This document shows, piece by piece, positions 24,601-35,000 of a stretch of DNA of 40,964 nucleotides. The stretch is from Trebouxia sp. TZW2008 (lineage: Eukaryota > Chlorophyta > Trebouxiophyceae > Trebouxiales > Trebouxiaceae): positions 367 to 41,330 of the forward strand of contig BDIU01000150.1 of NCBI GenBank assembly GCA_002118135.1. The letters run 5' to 3'. The stretch's first letter is position 1. Every line of letters begins with the position of its first letter. The position numbers and the translations under genes are program-made. The notes under the pieces were generated by a model that saw nothing but the letters and a program-made list of their open reading frames with translations, was not told the DNA's origin and did no database searches.

Positions 24601-27600
24601 AGTTGTGCTGTGTTGTGCAGCGCTGTGCTGTGAAGTGTTGTGCTGTAGTGTGCTGTGCTGTGCACATGCCTCAGCACTGTAGACATGCTGGAGCAGTCTG
24701 TTGGCCAGGGGGTCGAATGCTGTTCTGCTGTGTTGCCATATGTGTGCTGTGTTGTGCTTGCCAAGGCACAACAACTGCCAAGCTCACCATAGTGTACGAG
24801 CAGACAATGACTCATGCAGGTCATCTACGGTGACACAGACAGCATCATGATCAATACTGACAGCACCTCACTAGAAGAGGTAATGAAGCTGGGTGGGGAG
24901 GTGAAGCGCCAGGTCAACAAGCGCTACCGCATGCTGGAGATTGAGATTGACGGCATCTTCAAGTGCATGCTCCTGCTCAAGAAGAAGAAGTATGCGGCAG
25001 TCAAGCTGGAACGCACCAGGGACGGACAGACTGCAGAGGTCAGCCCGCTTTGTGATGGCCATCTTTGGCACAAATGTAATGTTGGTAAGACATGACCCAT
25101 GGGCGCAGTTGCAGTATACCTGAAAGTGCCAAGCGCAGTTGCATGGCAGAAATGGTAAAATTCCCATGAGCATCTTTGGCTACAAACCCCCTGATGTTGA
25201 GTTCTTAGACCATACCTGTATGCTGACATGAAAGAAAGCAAGCAATATGACAACACAATCTAATTGGGAGGTAGCCCCTTGTGATGATGGCATGCTCTGG
25301 TGTCTCAAAGCAAGCCAAGCGCTGCGCTGATAGCATTTACCAGAGACGTAACACATGTGGTGATGGCAGGTGCAAGAGCAGAAGGGGCTTGACATGGTGC
25401 GACGGGACTGGTGTCCACTGTCCAAAGATGTGGGCAACTTTGCCTTGAGGGAGATCCTGTCTGCCAAGCCCAAGGAGGACGTGGTCACAGCCATACATGA
25501 ACACCTGCACAAGGTATGGCCGCAAGAATGCCAACTGTGCATTGCGCAGTATGTTTACTACGGTGACATGGTGCGCAGGACATAAATTGGGCCAAACATT
25601 CTGCAGCATTCACGCACACTTTATGCACTGCGCTTTGTGCTGAAATGCAGTTTACTCCTTGCCTGACTTGAGCAAGGTTTGTCCTTGAAGACAGGATCAA
25701 AGGCAGGATCGCCTTTGTAGATGGAAAGGATTGCTCCATGCAGCTGAGGCCCAATCATGCAACATTCTCTGCTCTCGACGAAGCAGTACAGCGTCTGTCT
25801 GCTGAGCCATTAAAAAAGAGACTCTGGCTGCATGCGCAATAATTGTGTTCAAGTGGTATGTCAACTTCAGCAGTTGAGCCTAATTTGCCCTCCTCCACAG
25901 TGCATCTCACTCAGGCCTGTTGGCTTTTGTGCTTTTCAGATGCAAACAGCAATATCAGTGACGTGCTGTTCCTCTCACAAGAATTCTGATTGCTGCGTAG
26001 GTGCAAGAAAAGGTGAAAGCAGGGCTGGTTCCCATGAACAAGTACATCATCACCAAACAGCTGACTAAGCGGCCGGAAGACTACCCAGATGCCAAGAATC
26101 AGGCTCATGTGCAGGTGGCCATGCGCCGCCGGGCTGCTGGCAAGCGAGATGGCGTCATGCAGGTTGCTGTCTTGTGCTTTTCGTCCCTCATGTTGCTATG
26201 TAATATGATACATGTAGGTGGTTTTGCAGGCAAGCAGGATGGTGTGATGCAGGTCGCCCACTGTTGCATTACTCACGCCAGTTTGTCATGCACTCAAGGT
26301 CATTTTCTGTCACCTTTGGTATACATGATGACCCCTTGTCATGTTGTCTTGGTATGTGGTGACTCGTGTCCTGCCATTTGCTATGCTCCGCACTGCGCTG
26401 CCAGCAAATGGGATGGTGTCACGCAGGTCGTCTTATGTCTACTACCTCACATCCCATGGTCAGCTTTGCTCTGTTGCTCGTCTGGTGATCTTGCTATCGC
26501 TTGCTTGTTTTGCGCCTCATGCTGCCATATATTTTGTGTGGTGGTATGATTTGGACTTGAAACATGCCTGCAAGGCCATGTTGTGTTGCATGCTGCCAGG
26601 CTACAGGCAGGTAGGACATGCTGATCAGCCCCTGACATGCACAATTTGATTAAACGCAGAAAGTCTTTACGCCCCGTGAAACTAACACAAAGTCAGCCGA
26701 AAAAGTATGCAGCCCAGACAATCTGTTGCCCCACAAATACAATGCTGCCTCTCTTTGCAGTCCTGCTGCGTCCTTGCAAAAGCATGTCAGCCTGTCCATC
26801 TTTGCGATGCGCCAACAAGACCTCACACTTTTGTTCAATATTGTGACTAGTATTTGATCTGATATGTCAATACCTGCTTCTTGGTCAAGCATGCACACAC
26901 CCCATGCTACTCAGGCATCACTCTGATCAGTCAGCATCTGATGTGCAGGGTGAGACAGTGCCGTATGTGATCTGTGTGGAGCAGGACGCTGAGGGCAATG
27001 TGGATCCCAACTGGAAGAGCCTTGCAAAATGCGCCCACCACCCTGAGGAAACTCATGCAGTGATGATGCTGCTGAAAGTCATCCAGCGCATGATGCGCAG
27101 GGTGAGACAGTGCCATATGTGATCTGTGTGGAGAAGGACGCAGAGGGCAATGTGGGGCCAACCGGAAGAGCCTTGCAGAATGCGCCCACCATCCTGAGGA
27201 AACTTATGCAGTGATGATGCTGCTCAAAGTCATCCAGTGCACAAGTGCAGGGTGAGACAGTCCCATATGTGATCTGTGTGGAGAAGGACGCAGAGGGTAA
27301 TGTGGGGGCCAACCAGAAAGGTTTGGCAGAGCGTGCCCACCACCCGGAGGAAATCAATGCAGCCTCCCATCTAGCCATTGATGCTGAGTACTACCTGACA
27401 CAACAGGTATATTGGCTTCAAGTGTTCAGCATCATTTCCTTCTGCCTGTTGCTGCCTCAGTGCCCTCACTGCTTCAATCAGAATGTTAGCGCTTACTGTG
27501 ATGCCAAGCCTGAATTAGACCATTGGGGAGAACACACAATGCCACGGATGGTGTGCAGGCTGTTTGAGATATGCACATAGCAGCTACAGGCTGTAGAAAA

Positions 27601-29341
27601 GCTCCCATATTCACAGTTTTGACCGTGTGAGATGCATGAAGCATCCTGAAACATCACAGCTCTTGTATTGATGCGGTCAGCATCATCAAGGAATTGACAG
27701 TCGAGCATGCTTCACTGACACAAGCACCAACACAGCGTTATACATTTATCTCTACTTGTTGTATGTGCATCCTGTGGTGTCTCGGCTGTGTGCCTTCATT
27801 GAAGGTACAGCTGAAGTTCATTTGGCAGACTGCCTGAACTTGTCCCCTTTTGCCTGTTTACCAAGACAAGCATACCCATATGCAGGTGCATCCTGTTGTG
27901 TCCCGGCTGTGTGCAGCCATTGAAGGCACAGATGCAGCTCATCTGGCAGACTCCAGAGGCTTTGTCCCCTCCCCTTGCTTTGCGTTGTAAAAGACAACCG
28001 TATTCTGTAGGTGCATCCTGTTGTGTCACAACTTTGAACAATGTAGAGCGCATGACTAAGTCTGTCTGTTATAGGTGCATCCTGTGGTGTCCCGGTTGTG
28101 TGCACCCATTGAGGGTACAGATGCAGCCCACCTGGCAGACTGCCTAGGCTTGGACCCTGCCAAGTTCCGACACCAGGTTGCAGCAGCCAGCGGTGATGCA
28201 AGGGAGGAGGCTCAGCTAGCGTCTACATCTGTCTTTGATGATGATGACCGCTACAAGGTGTGGTCATTCTTATTGATGTAGCGGCCAGTTGGGGCTTTTC
28301 ATCTGACTGTATGGTTGATGCCTGCTGGGAAACAGGTCCATCTGAGAACTTGTCCTTGGATGATGATACTGATCAATACATGGTGCAGTGGAAAATGCTG
28401 GAGGTGCTGTGGATGTGCAATGATTGCAACTGAGGTGACACTTTGTAAAAGTCAGGCGTTGTGCCTGGAGAGCCTCTGCTGTGTCTGCCATGACTGACAG
28501 GCATCAAGTCTTTGTAAGGTTGAAGCTGAGCCTGGTCTTGACTTATATGACTTAGGCTCATAGGGCTCCTGTAACAACGGTCATGTCATCTGAGCCCAAG
28601 CTTACCACTGTTGTCTGCTGCAATTGATGTTTTGATTGATTGATTTGACACTCGTGCTCACGTGAACGCGAGGTAGGTGACGGTCATGACTCACCCTGTT
28701 CCTCTATGCCATGCAGCAGGTTTATTGATGTACGCAACTGATGCAGTCTCCGATGCAAAATGCAGGATTGCCAGCCTTTGTGGCTAAAAGCACAGGACGG
28801 GTCAGCCTTCAAGTTTGTTGGGGCAGCAGAACTAGTCAAGGGCACTGTCTCACCTGAGACAGCCCTGATGCCCCCAGACGCAGTTGGTAGCACTGAGATC
28901 CAGCCCTTGACACCAGCTCAGCTTGCTAACCAGGTCCAGCTCAGGGCTCGCGAGTTTGTGAGCCAGTACTATGACAGCTGGCTGAAGTCAGATGACGAAC
29001 TGCTTCCTGTGGAAACCAGGAATGTGAGTTTACGCTCCCAACCTGATGCCAAACCAGGCACAGCAACTCCAAATGCAACACAGCAGGGTCACATGGCCAG
29101 GGTGTATAGCGAGGCTGATCTGTATACACAGCTTGCGCATTTTGCACGGCTGCTGGATGTGGAAAGAGCTGCAAAGCAGATCGAAGAGGGACAGGAAAGG
29201 CAGGCAGCGATGGACAGGGTGGGATTTTGCAAAGCAACTTTGGCGCCTGGATTGCAGGTCATTAGAGCGCTGCAGGATGCCAATGCCTACAGATGGATCA
29301 GTTTGCATAGCTTGTATGATGTCGAGGCCAAAGCAGGCTGA
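12663..29341 (+). CDS. POLA1: DNA polymerase alpha catalytic subunit (family B)
   Basis: This is the nuclear polymerase that extends primase RNA primers at origins and on the lagging strand. Exons: 12663-12858, 12947-13087, 13178-13349, 13577-13639, 13915-14057, 14706-14953, 15357-15543, 15860-16011, 16440-16610, 16907-17093, 17364-17491, 17790-17924, 18520-18664, 19312-19517, 20807-20921, 21210-21338, 21762-22003, 22538-22613, 23201-23466, 24232-24450, 24820-25038, 25370-25513, 26001-26162, 27251-27406, 28075-28257 and 28766-29341. Lengths sum to 4761 nt, 1586 residues, all phases consistent. The N-terminus has the conserved [12 protein letters not shown] block and an acidic [12 protein letters not shown] motif. 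The exonuclease-like domain includes [18 protein letters not shown]. Palm motifs are DFNSLYPSI (motif A, D977), KLTANSMYG (motif B, about 1059-1067) and YGDTDS (motif C, D1112/D1114). The intron after 21338 appears to use a GC donor. The C-terminal region (1396-1586) aligns with the family but lacks its zinc-binding cysteines (see findings). Confidence 0.97.
14550..14705 (+). repeat. Duplicated intron end before polymerase exon 6
   Basis: Two related blocks, at about 14550-14590 and 14660-14700, both contain CAGCAGCCAAGCA followed by a CAGCA-TTCTTGC segment. The second leads into the functional acceptor at 14704-14705. This looks like another local tandem duplication ending at a 3' splice site, but little or no exon sequence is included. 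Confidence 0.5.
17860..18170 (+). repeat. Exon-edge array: 3' part of polymerase exon 12 plus donor, 3 copies
   Basis: The functional exon ends at 17924 ([19 protein letters not shown], then donor GTGCAT). Two downstream copies repeat this coding tail and donor, with donor positions at 18041 and 18159, spaced 116 and 118 bp. Both are frame-damaged. The real next exon begins at 18520. Confidence 0.88.
19009..19380 (+). repeat. Exon-edge array: acceptor plus 5' part of polymerase exon 14, 4 copies at exactly 101 bp
   Basis: Copies start at 19009, 19110, 19211 and 19312, each after an intact TGCAG acceptor and each reading GFEQ-VKEG at first. Spacing is exactly 101 bp three times. The three upstream copies run into AGCATGCAACCAA...GGCTTCTGA, ending in a stop in the exon frame. 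Only the 19312 copy continues into the rest of the exon. Copies are about 95 percent identical by eye, so the array is young or homogenised. Confidence 0.95.
19391..20400 (+). repeat. Exon-edge array: 3' part of polymerase exon 14 plus donor, 4 clear and about 5 decayed copies
   Basis: Donor positions of the clear copies are 19518 (functional), 19671, 19822 and 19975, spaced 153, 151 and 153 bp. Each copy repeats the CYLLSRL...[22 protein letters not shown] coding segment. The copy ending at 19821 has a 2-base loss (TTTGACC to TTGACC). Further fragments near 20030, 20095, 20176, 20262 and 20343 keep only a LDLD-LLHCLQ-like core. Resemblance falls steadily with distance from the real exon. Confidence 0.93.
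23020..23330 (+). repeat. Exon-edge duplication: 5' part of the polymerase motif A exon, 2 copies
   Basis: The functional exon begins at 23201. A partial copy begins about 183 bp upstream (near 23020) and runs to about 23152. It repeats the [22 protein letters not shown] coding stretch, then breaks with an altered YHPIIH sequence and a TGA. Its acceptor AG is not preserved. Confidence 0.9.
23679..23728. repeat. Perfect inverted repeat, 19-bp arms with 12-base loop, in a polymerase intron
   Basis: The left arm is 23679-23697 (AGTGTGTCATGTTTGTACC) and the right arm 23710-23728 is its exact reverse complement, with a 12-base loop. It sits in the intron 23467-24231. A transcript would form a stable hairpin. 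It could be a foldback or MITE remnant or a small-RNA precursor. Nothing in the window decides this. Confidence 0.9.
23950..24330 (+). repeat. Exon-edge array: acceptor plus 5' part of the motif B exon, 3 copies
   Basis: Copies start at 23950, 24102 and 24232 (functional), spaced 152 and 130 bp, each after an AG acceptor. Each encodes a version of [18 protein letters not shown]. The first copy extends as far as the start of motif B ([10 protein letters not shown], degenerate). Only the third continues into the intact [13 protein letters not shown]. Confidence 0.92.
24395..24720 (+). repeat. Exon-edge array: 3' part of the motif B exon plus donor, 3 copies in a GCTGTG-rich intron
   Basis: The functional exon ends at 24450 ([13 protein letters not shown]). 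Partial copies of this tail occur with donor-equivalent positions at about 24571 (GTGGGA kept) and 24711 (shifted). Spacing is about 120 and 141 bp. The intervening intron is a simple-sequence mix of TGTGCTG and TGCTGTG words. Confidence 0.8.
26120..26435 (+). repeat. Exon-edge array: 3' end of polymerase exon 23 plus donor, 3 copies
   Basis: The functional exon ends at 26162 with GKRDGVMQ and donor GTTGCT. Copies with GKQDGVMQ and a degenerate third version have donors at 26253 and 26427. Spacing is 90 and 174 bp, the latter about twice the former, so a middle copy may have decayed. Confidence 0.82.
26949..27370 (+). repeat. Exon-edge array: acceptor plus 5' part of polymerase exon 24, 3 copies
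   Basis: Copies start at 26949, 27101 and 27251 (functional), spaced 152 and 150 bp, each after GCAG. Each encodes [17 protein letters not shown] and a version of the AHHPEE segment. The first two run into CATCCAG-GCA intron sequence. The second has an internal 1-base loss that breaks the frame. Confidence 0.93.
27765..28150 (+). repeat. Exon-edge array: 5' part of polymerase exon 25, 4 copies
   Basis: Copies begin at 27765, 27886, 28011 and 28075 (functional), spaced 121, 125 and 64 bp. They repeat [14 protein letters not shown] and, in the first two, the HLAD segment. The 28011 copy is cut short after VHPVVS. Acceptors are intact at 27886 and 28011 but not at 27765. A weak copy of the exon's 3' end plus donor lies near 28355-28384. 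Confidence 0.9.
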
Positions 29342-29628
29342 TGCAATGACAACGAGGGAGAGGCCTGTCATGCTGCTGACGGTGTTGCTCTGTTTTGATC
29401 CACTCATTGTTGCATGTCTATTTCTCTGTTTTGTGAGTACAGGAACAGCCCAATCATTGCATATTCAAACCCCTGGTGTGTCAGACAAGTAGGCCTAATG
29501 TTTCGTGAAAACACATTGCCTGCATTTCATTTGCGTTCATCCGGCTACACCATGTTTGAGTCAGTCACAAGATCACATTTACATCAGTCCATCCAAATTT
29601 AGTTGCTCAGCCACCCAGCAGCACAATC
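29342..29628. other. Convergent intergenic region between polymerase alpha and KAE1 genes
   Basis: Both genes end here, 287 bp apart, so their 3' UTRs lie here and may overlap. On the minus strand a TGTAA pentamer (29583-29579), about 45 bases past the KAE1 stop, fits the chlorophyte poly(A) signal. No comparable signal for the polymerase gene is visible. Confidence 0.5.
29579..29583 (-). promoter_or_regulatory. Putative TGTAA poly(A) signal of KAE1
   Basis: TGTAA on the minus strand, about 45 bases beyond the stop codon of KAE1. UGUAA is the common polyadenylation signal in Chlamydomonas and related chlorophytes. A pentamer can occur by chance, so this rests only on position. Confidence 0.35.
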
Positions 29629-31012
29629 TCAATCATCCCTCCACTCCACATACACATCATCTGTCCGATATCTTTGTGTGCATGTGGTGTCAGCTAGGGC
29701 TGTGACTTGACCAGCCTTAAATGACAAAAGCCCTGGCCATGCAATCATGGCACCATTGTCTATGCAATATCGGTCATCTATTGCATACAGCGATCCACCC
29801 CGCTCACTTGCCATGATCTTCATCATGTCTTGTAGTCTTTCATTGCAACCGACCCCACCCACAATCAGCACATCCTTCTTGCCACAATGCGCCATAGCCC
29901 TCTCGGTGATCTCTATCAGCATGGCAAAGATAGTTTCTTGCAGAGAATAGCACAGATCTGCTGGTGTAGCTTCGCCTGTGCTTAGCATCTTGCCTGCTGC
30001 ATCTGATACAAAGCTCAACAGGCCAGAGAAAGATACATCCATTCCCTTGACCACGTATGGGAGCTCAACAAACTTGCTGCCCTTCTTTGCTAGTTGCTCA
30101 ATGTTGTAGCCAGGACTGGGATCATTTGATAGGTTCAGCACCCTGGCAAATTTGTCCAGGCAATTGCCGACTGCAATGTCAATGGTCTCTCCAAAGATAC
30201 GATATCTTTTGTCAGCATATGCAATGACCTGTGTGTTCCCGCCACTGACATACAACACTACAGGATCTTGTGCTCCTGTCACGATGCGGCCCATCTCAAT
30301 ATGTCCCACACAGTGGTTCACACCAACAATGGAAACTTTCCACATCAGGGACAGCATGCGCGCAACAACAGCACAGGAAAGTAGGGGTCCTCCCATGCCA
30401 GGGCCCTGCATCACCAAAATTTTGCACTTAGTGAGCCTGCCACGATGTGGTTTGGCAAGTAGCATTGAAGACAAAAGGAATGTCAACGCCTTCAGGCATC
30501 ATGTTTGAAGCCTCTGTGAAGCAAACCCCTAGTAGATGCCACATTGGCATTGCGCAGAATTGAGGAAGACAGAAGGCTGGTAGGAGCATCATGATGTCAA
30601 CATACCTTGGTGTAAGCAATGCATGCGATGTCTGCTGGCTTGATCTTGGCGATGTCCAGAGCTTCCTGGACTAACCCCAAGATATGCTCCTGTAAACGAG
30701 ATTTGTCAGACATGTAGCTGCTGGCGACAAGGCATCAACTGTTTTCAATCCATGACAACACCACTGTTGTATGCAGTCTCCAGCTATACCTGGTGGTGAA
30801 CTGCTGTCTCGCGAGGAAGAAAGCCCTGTCCTGGAGGGGTGATGTACCTGTAGGTATCACGGCTGTTGGGCACTGCAGACACGAATACGAGCCGCAAACA
30901 CTGCCACATGAGGGACTTACGTATGCCGTGGATTGGCGTGTATGACGCCGTCGTCGCTGACGATGCCAATTCCAACTTTGTTGGCAGAACCTTCGATACC
31001 GAGCACGAGCAT
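29629..31012 (-). CDS. KAE1: KAE1/OSGEP, tRNA N6-adenosine threonylcarbamoyltransferase
   Basis: KAE1 is the catalytic ATPase-fold subunit of the cytosolic/nuclear KEOPS complex. It transfers the threonylcarbamoyl group to A37 of ANN-decoding tRNAs (t6A). Minus-strand exons: 31012-30921, 30847-30790, 30689-30606 and 30405-29629, giving 1011 nt or 336 residues, almost exactly the usual length (human 335). The start codon at 31012 gives [16 protein letters not shown], the normal archaeal/eukaryotic N-terminus. Further landmarks are [28 protein letters not shown], the metal-binding HCVGH in [73 protein letters not shown] and CIDNGAMIA. The type lacks an organelle transit peptide, so it is not the plastid/mitochondrial TsaD paralogue. 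Its introns (73, 100 and 200 bp) are short and it is the only gene here without exon-edge arrays. Confidence 0.97.
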
Positions 31013-31983
31013 TGCGGCCCAATCGACCTCTTGCAGAAGGAAGTACTTCACAGCATCATGCCTTCTGTGCAATGTGCACCTCAGTCTGGTGCCAATGCCG
31101 CAAGCAGTCGTGCAGATTGACAGCGTGCTCCGAAGCCATAACTTTGTAAAGCCACTGCGGCAGAGGAGCAGAAGATTGAGTTTCCAGCAATTTGAACACA
31201 GCAAGGCAGTCCCGACAAACTGCAGCAGCGGCAACACCTGAAGCTGACTATTCTAAAGCTGTTGAAGTTACACGGTGTGCTTGGACTAAGCCGCAGCAGA
31301 GCAGATTGCTGCCAAACTCAGTTGCAGTCCTTTGTCTGGAAAAGAGAATACAAACAGCGTCTAATCAAAGAAGTGTCATGCTACGGTGCCATCCTTGGCA
31401 ACTCCTGCTTATGTTGTCAGAAAATGCTTTCAAAGGTGAGATACCAGGCACTTGCAGCTGCGCAATGCTAACCTCATGAAAGGAGTCAAACATCAACTCT
31501 GATGCTAGTCAATCTAAACAAAAATCCGCAGAACTATTAGGCAAGGCCCAAGTCTATCAACGCTAGTCAAACAAGGAGCAGGAATCAAAAGCATGTTTGC
31601 ACCAACAACTGCTGGTTGCTCACATATGTTCAAAGGCATTGACAGGCCAAATTTTGATATCATGCATACTGCGGCAGAATGCATTTCTCAGCAAACGTGA
31701 TAGAGTACACAAGTGGTAGAGCGCCCTGAACTTGCCACAATGGATCCATTCCATGCTGTTCTGTGTAGGCTGGTCAAGCAATGTCATTCCCTGCGTTGAT
31801 ATCATGCATGGTGGTTTTGTCACTCTGCCTTTCTGGCTCTCTTTGACATCCTAGAGCCTTGCAGTGACATGCTTCTGTCACTCTTGCTCATGTATATGCT
31901 AGAGCCTTTCAACAGCATCAATTTGTCACTCTGCAACTCTGGCTCTCTTGAATATGCCAGAGCTTTGCAACGACATGAGTCTG
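31013..31983. other. Intergenic region upstream of KAE1 and downstream of the RRM gene
   Basis: This contains the KAE1 promoter and 5' UTR and the 3' UTR of the RRM-protein gene, both on the minus strand. The frame stays open upstream of the KAE1 start at 31012, but that extension is not conserved. Apart from the tail array at 31815-31990, I see no coding exon. Confidence 0.5.
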
Positions 31984-32030
31984 TCACTCTGCAACTCTGG
32001 CTCTCTTGGTGATCCTGGAGCTCTGTAGAG
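31815..32030 (-). repeat. Tandem copies of the last coding bases and stop codon of the RRM-protein gene
   Basis: The functional gene ends with RITKRARVAE and a TGA at 31986-31984. Beyond it, copies of the AGAGAGCCAGAGTTGCAGAG-TGA segment recur, with stop-equivalent TGAs at about 31928, 31880 and 31822, spaced 58, 48 and 58 bp. They lie in the 3' UTR. The outer copies are increasingly diverged. Confidence 0.85.
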
Positions 32031-35000
32031 GGTCCACCAGACTCACAGCCAAAGGAATCCCACAGATGTTGGTTCCATTCAGGGCAGCTAGAGCATGTCT
32101 AGCTGAGTCAGCGTCGGCAAACTTGACCATGCCAAAACGGGAATCACGCTGGAGCCTGACATACACGATAGGGCCATGCTGTGAAAAGGTATGCTCCAGT
32201 GCGTAGTCTGGCAGAGGCCTGTTTAGCATAGTGTATACCAAACATTCGTCTGTTGCTGCTGATTCACCCTCCCGCTCGTTGTCATGCCCTGCAGAAGTGC
32301 ATAGCATAAAGAATGACACACAGCCATGAGAAGCACGTGAAGATTGCAGTGTCATGCAACACATCACGGGCAAGGTTGTGGAAAGCAAGTTGCTGTGTCA
32401 CAAACAAGCTGTGAAGTGAAGACAATGCAGCATGCATATTGAAAAGTTGTTCAACAGATTTGAAACAGCCCAGCATGCTCAAGTTGTCAAAGAACTTTTT
32501 GCATATCACATGTGCGTTCCTGTCCATGAACAGCAGGCACGCCTAACTGCTGATTTACAACAGCAACATGCTTTAAAGAAACACACTTGCATGATGAAAG
32601 CAACCCTGTTTATTTCTGACAACTGCTGGCAAGTTGGACCGTAATCATAGGCCCTATGATAGGGGTAGGGGGGATGCGGAAAGTGCAGGGGTTAAGGGGC
32701 AGGACACAGGCTATTATACACAGGCCAGGCTCTGTATGTTATCACAAACCTGGTGAGTCAGCTTGAGGGCGCCGGCTATTCCTGACACCAGCGTGAGGCA
32801 TGGACATATGAGCCAGGCTGTTTTGCAGTGCAGCCACGCTCACACTGTGCTCCAAAGCATCCAGCTGGCTGTCATCACTGGGCATGGAGTGGGTCAGACC
32901 CCTGGGGGAGTGGGAGGGGGCGTGGGGGGAGGGGCCAAGCCCCCTAGGGGAGAAGGGGTTGCCCCTGGGGGAGGGGGTGTGGGACAGGGAGGGGGTGTGT
33001 GACAACCCATGGGGGGATGGCGGCAGACCCCTTGGGGTATGAAGATCATCTGACACTGCAGTCCACCATCCTGTTGTCAGTGTTGGCAGCTCAATGATTT
33101 TGAGTCAACGCTGTTGTTACTGGAGAAGAAGAGGTTGCCCCAGGTTTACAGACCAAGCCTGCTGTAATATTTCAAGTTTTGCAGCACTTACTGCTGTGTT
33201 GATCAACCCCCGGCAAGAAGCAAAAGCTGCGCTCTTCAACTCACTGCAAGGTCAAGGGATCAAAACACAAGCGGCAAGATTGCTCCACAGCTCTGTTCAG
33301 GCTTCCACATGAGCCCCAAATGGCCGTACAAGAACAGGCACCACAGGCACATCAAACGGACTGAAGCTTGCATCTTGCAAGGCACTTGGTGCTAAACATG
33401 TTGTGAATAATGTTGCCGGCAGCAAGCATAAGGCATACAGCCATCACAAACAGTCATGAGTGATGTCGCTAGGCAGCAAACACAAAGCGTTTTGCAGTCA
33501 CAAGAAGTCTAAAGCAGAGGCACTCGCCTGCAACAGTCGGGGAGGGCTGCAGGACCTCTTCCCCGTCAGAGTGCTGCTCCAAGCGCATCCCTGACTGCGG
33601 GGAGCGGCTGTTGGGAGTCTTGCTGCCCATGGGCTCAGCATACATCACCTGCACACATGCCCTCAGCTTCTTTATATAATTTATCGAGTATGGGGATAAC
33701 TGTAATAGAGTATTTTGTTTGGGGCAAGAAATGTCTTGAGACTTTATAATGCCATGTCCATGCATGTGAAAGGGACCAATTTGTAAAGTCATCAACATTT
33801 GTGGCTGCTGCTCATTGGCTCAGCATACATCACCTGCATTCAAGCTCTCAGCTTTGACTTTTTGGGGCAAAGAATGTCTGCACACATTAAGCACTGCCAA
33901 CTCCATGCATGTGATAAAGACCAACTTGCTGCAAAGTCGTTATCATTTGTGGCGGCTGCTGCCCATTGGCTCGGCATACATCACCATGCTCTCAGCTCAG
34001 TGCAGCCAATGTCAGCTACTCATGATTGGGTCTTACAGGTGTCAAAATCCAGGTATAATGGCCCATGCTGTTTGCTTGTCACAGCAAGTGCTAGCTGCAC
34101 AGCATTGTTGCTGTATACAAGTTGCATTCAACATCCTGTCAGAGACTCAACAGGGAGGCCACAGGACACCATGCATATGTCACCTGCAGACATGCTTGCA
34201 CCTGGGCGCACTGATACAGTTTTCAAGCCAGAGTGGGAAGCTTGATGAAACTCATCAAATTTCCTGGATTGTGGCAGCAATGTACTTAAGTGCCAGGTGC
34301 ACACTTCCTCAGAAGCAATATGCCATGCAGAATGCAATCTGCTGTGCTGTCATGCTGCAGTGCCAAGTGTGCAACTGCTTACAAGCAATACATCATGCAG
34401 AACACAAACTGCTGTGCATCATGCTGCAAACCAAATGAGTGCTTACTTTGAGGCGGTGACCTGAGTGAGGGGGGAACTCAACTCCATTCAGGCGCTCCAG
34501 AGCAGCAGCTGCGCCCTCAGCATTTGCATAATATACATAGCAGAAGCCCTGCAAATGGACAGTCTCAACACCAGCAGGGTATGTGAGAAAAAATGGGCTG
34601 CATGCTTGCAGCTAAAGAAAGGCATGTTTTGACGCTGTGACACAATCTCATGCTCAGAAAGCTTGAGAACAGGTAGAATGAGGCCTCTCAGCCCAGAAGC
34701 CAGCAGGCCGAAATCATGAACGTTCAAGTGCCCATGCACACATACACCCAAACATGCGCTTGAAGGTGCGCAGTTTAGCTTGATATGTATATTGGATGGC
34801 AACAGCCTGGCAAGGATGAGCACGATTGTGTGAAGCAACATTGCGGGCAATCGATCTGGCCCATCAGCTGCCTGAGCATTGGGGGGGAACTACCTTTGAT
34901 TGGCCAGTGATGCGGTCTCTCTTGAGGTCACAGTACTCCATGCCTGGAAAGGATCTGAAGATGCGTGCCACCATTTCCTCTGTGGCGCTCTGCACTCATA

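Noticed and set aside
29023..29081. Possible 59-bp intron (GTGAGT...ACACAG) in the last polymerase exon
   Set aside because: It is shorter than every other intron here, and the frame stays open through it. The cysteine-free conclusion is the same either way.
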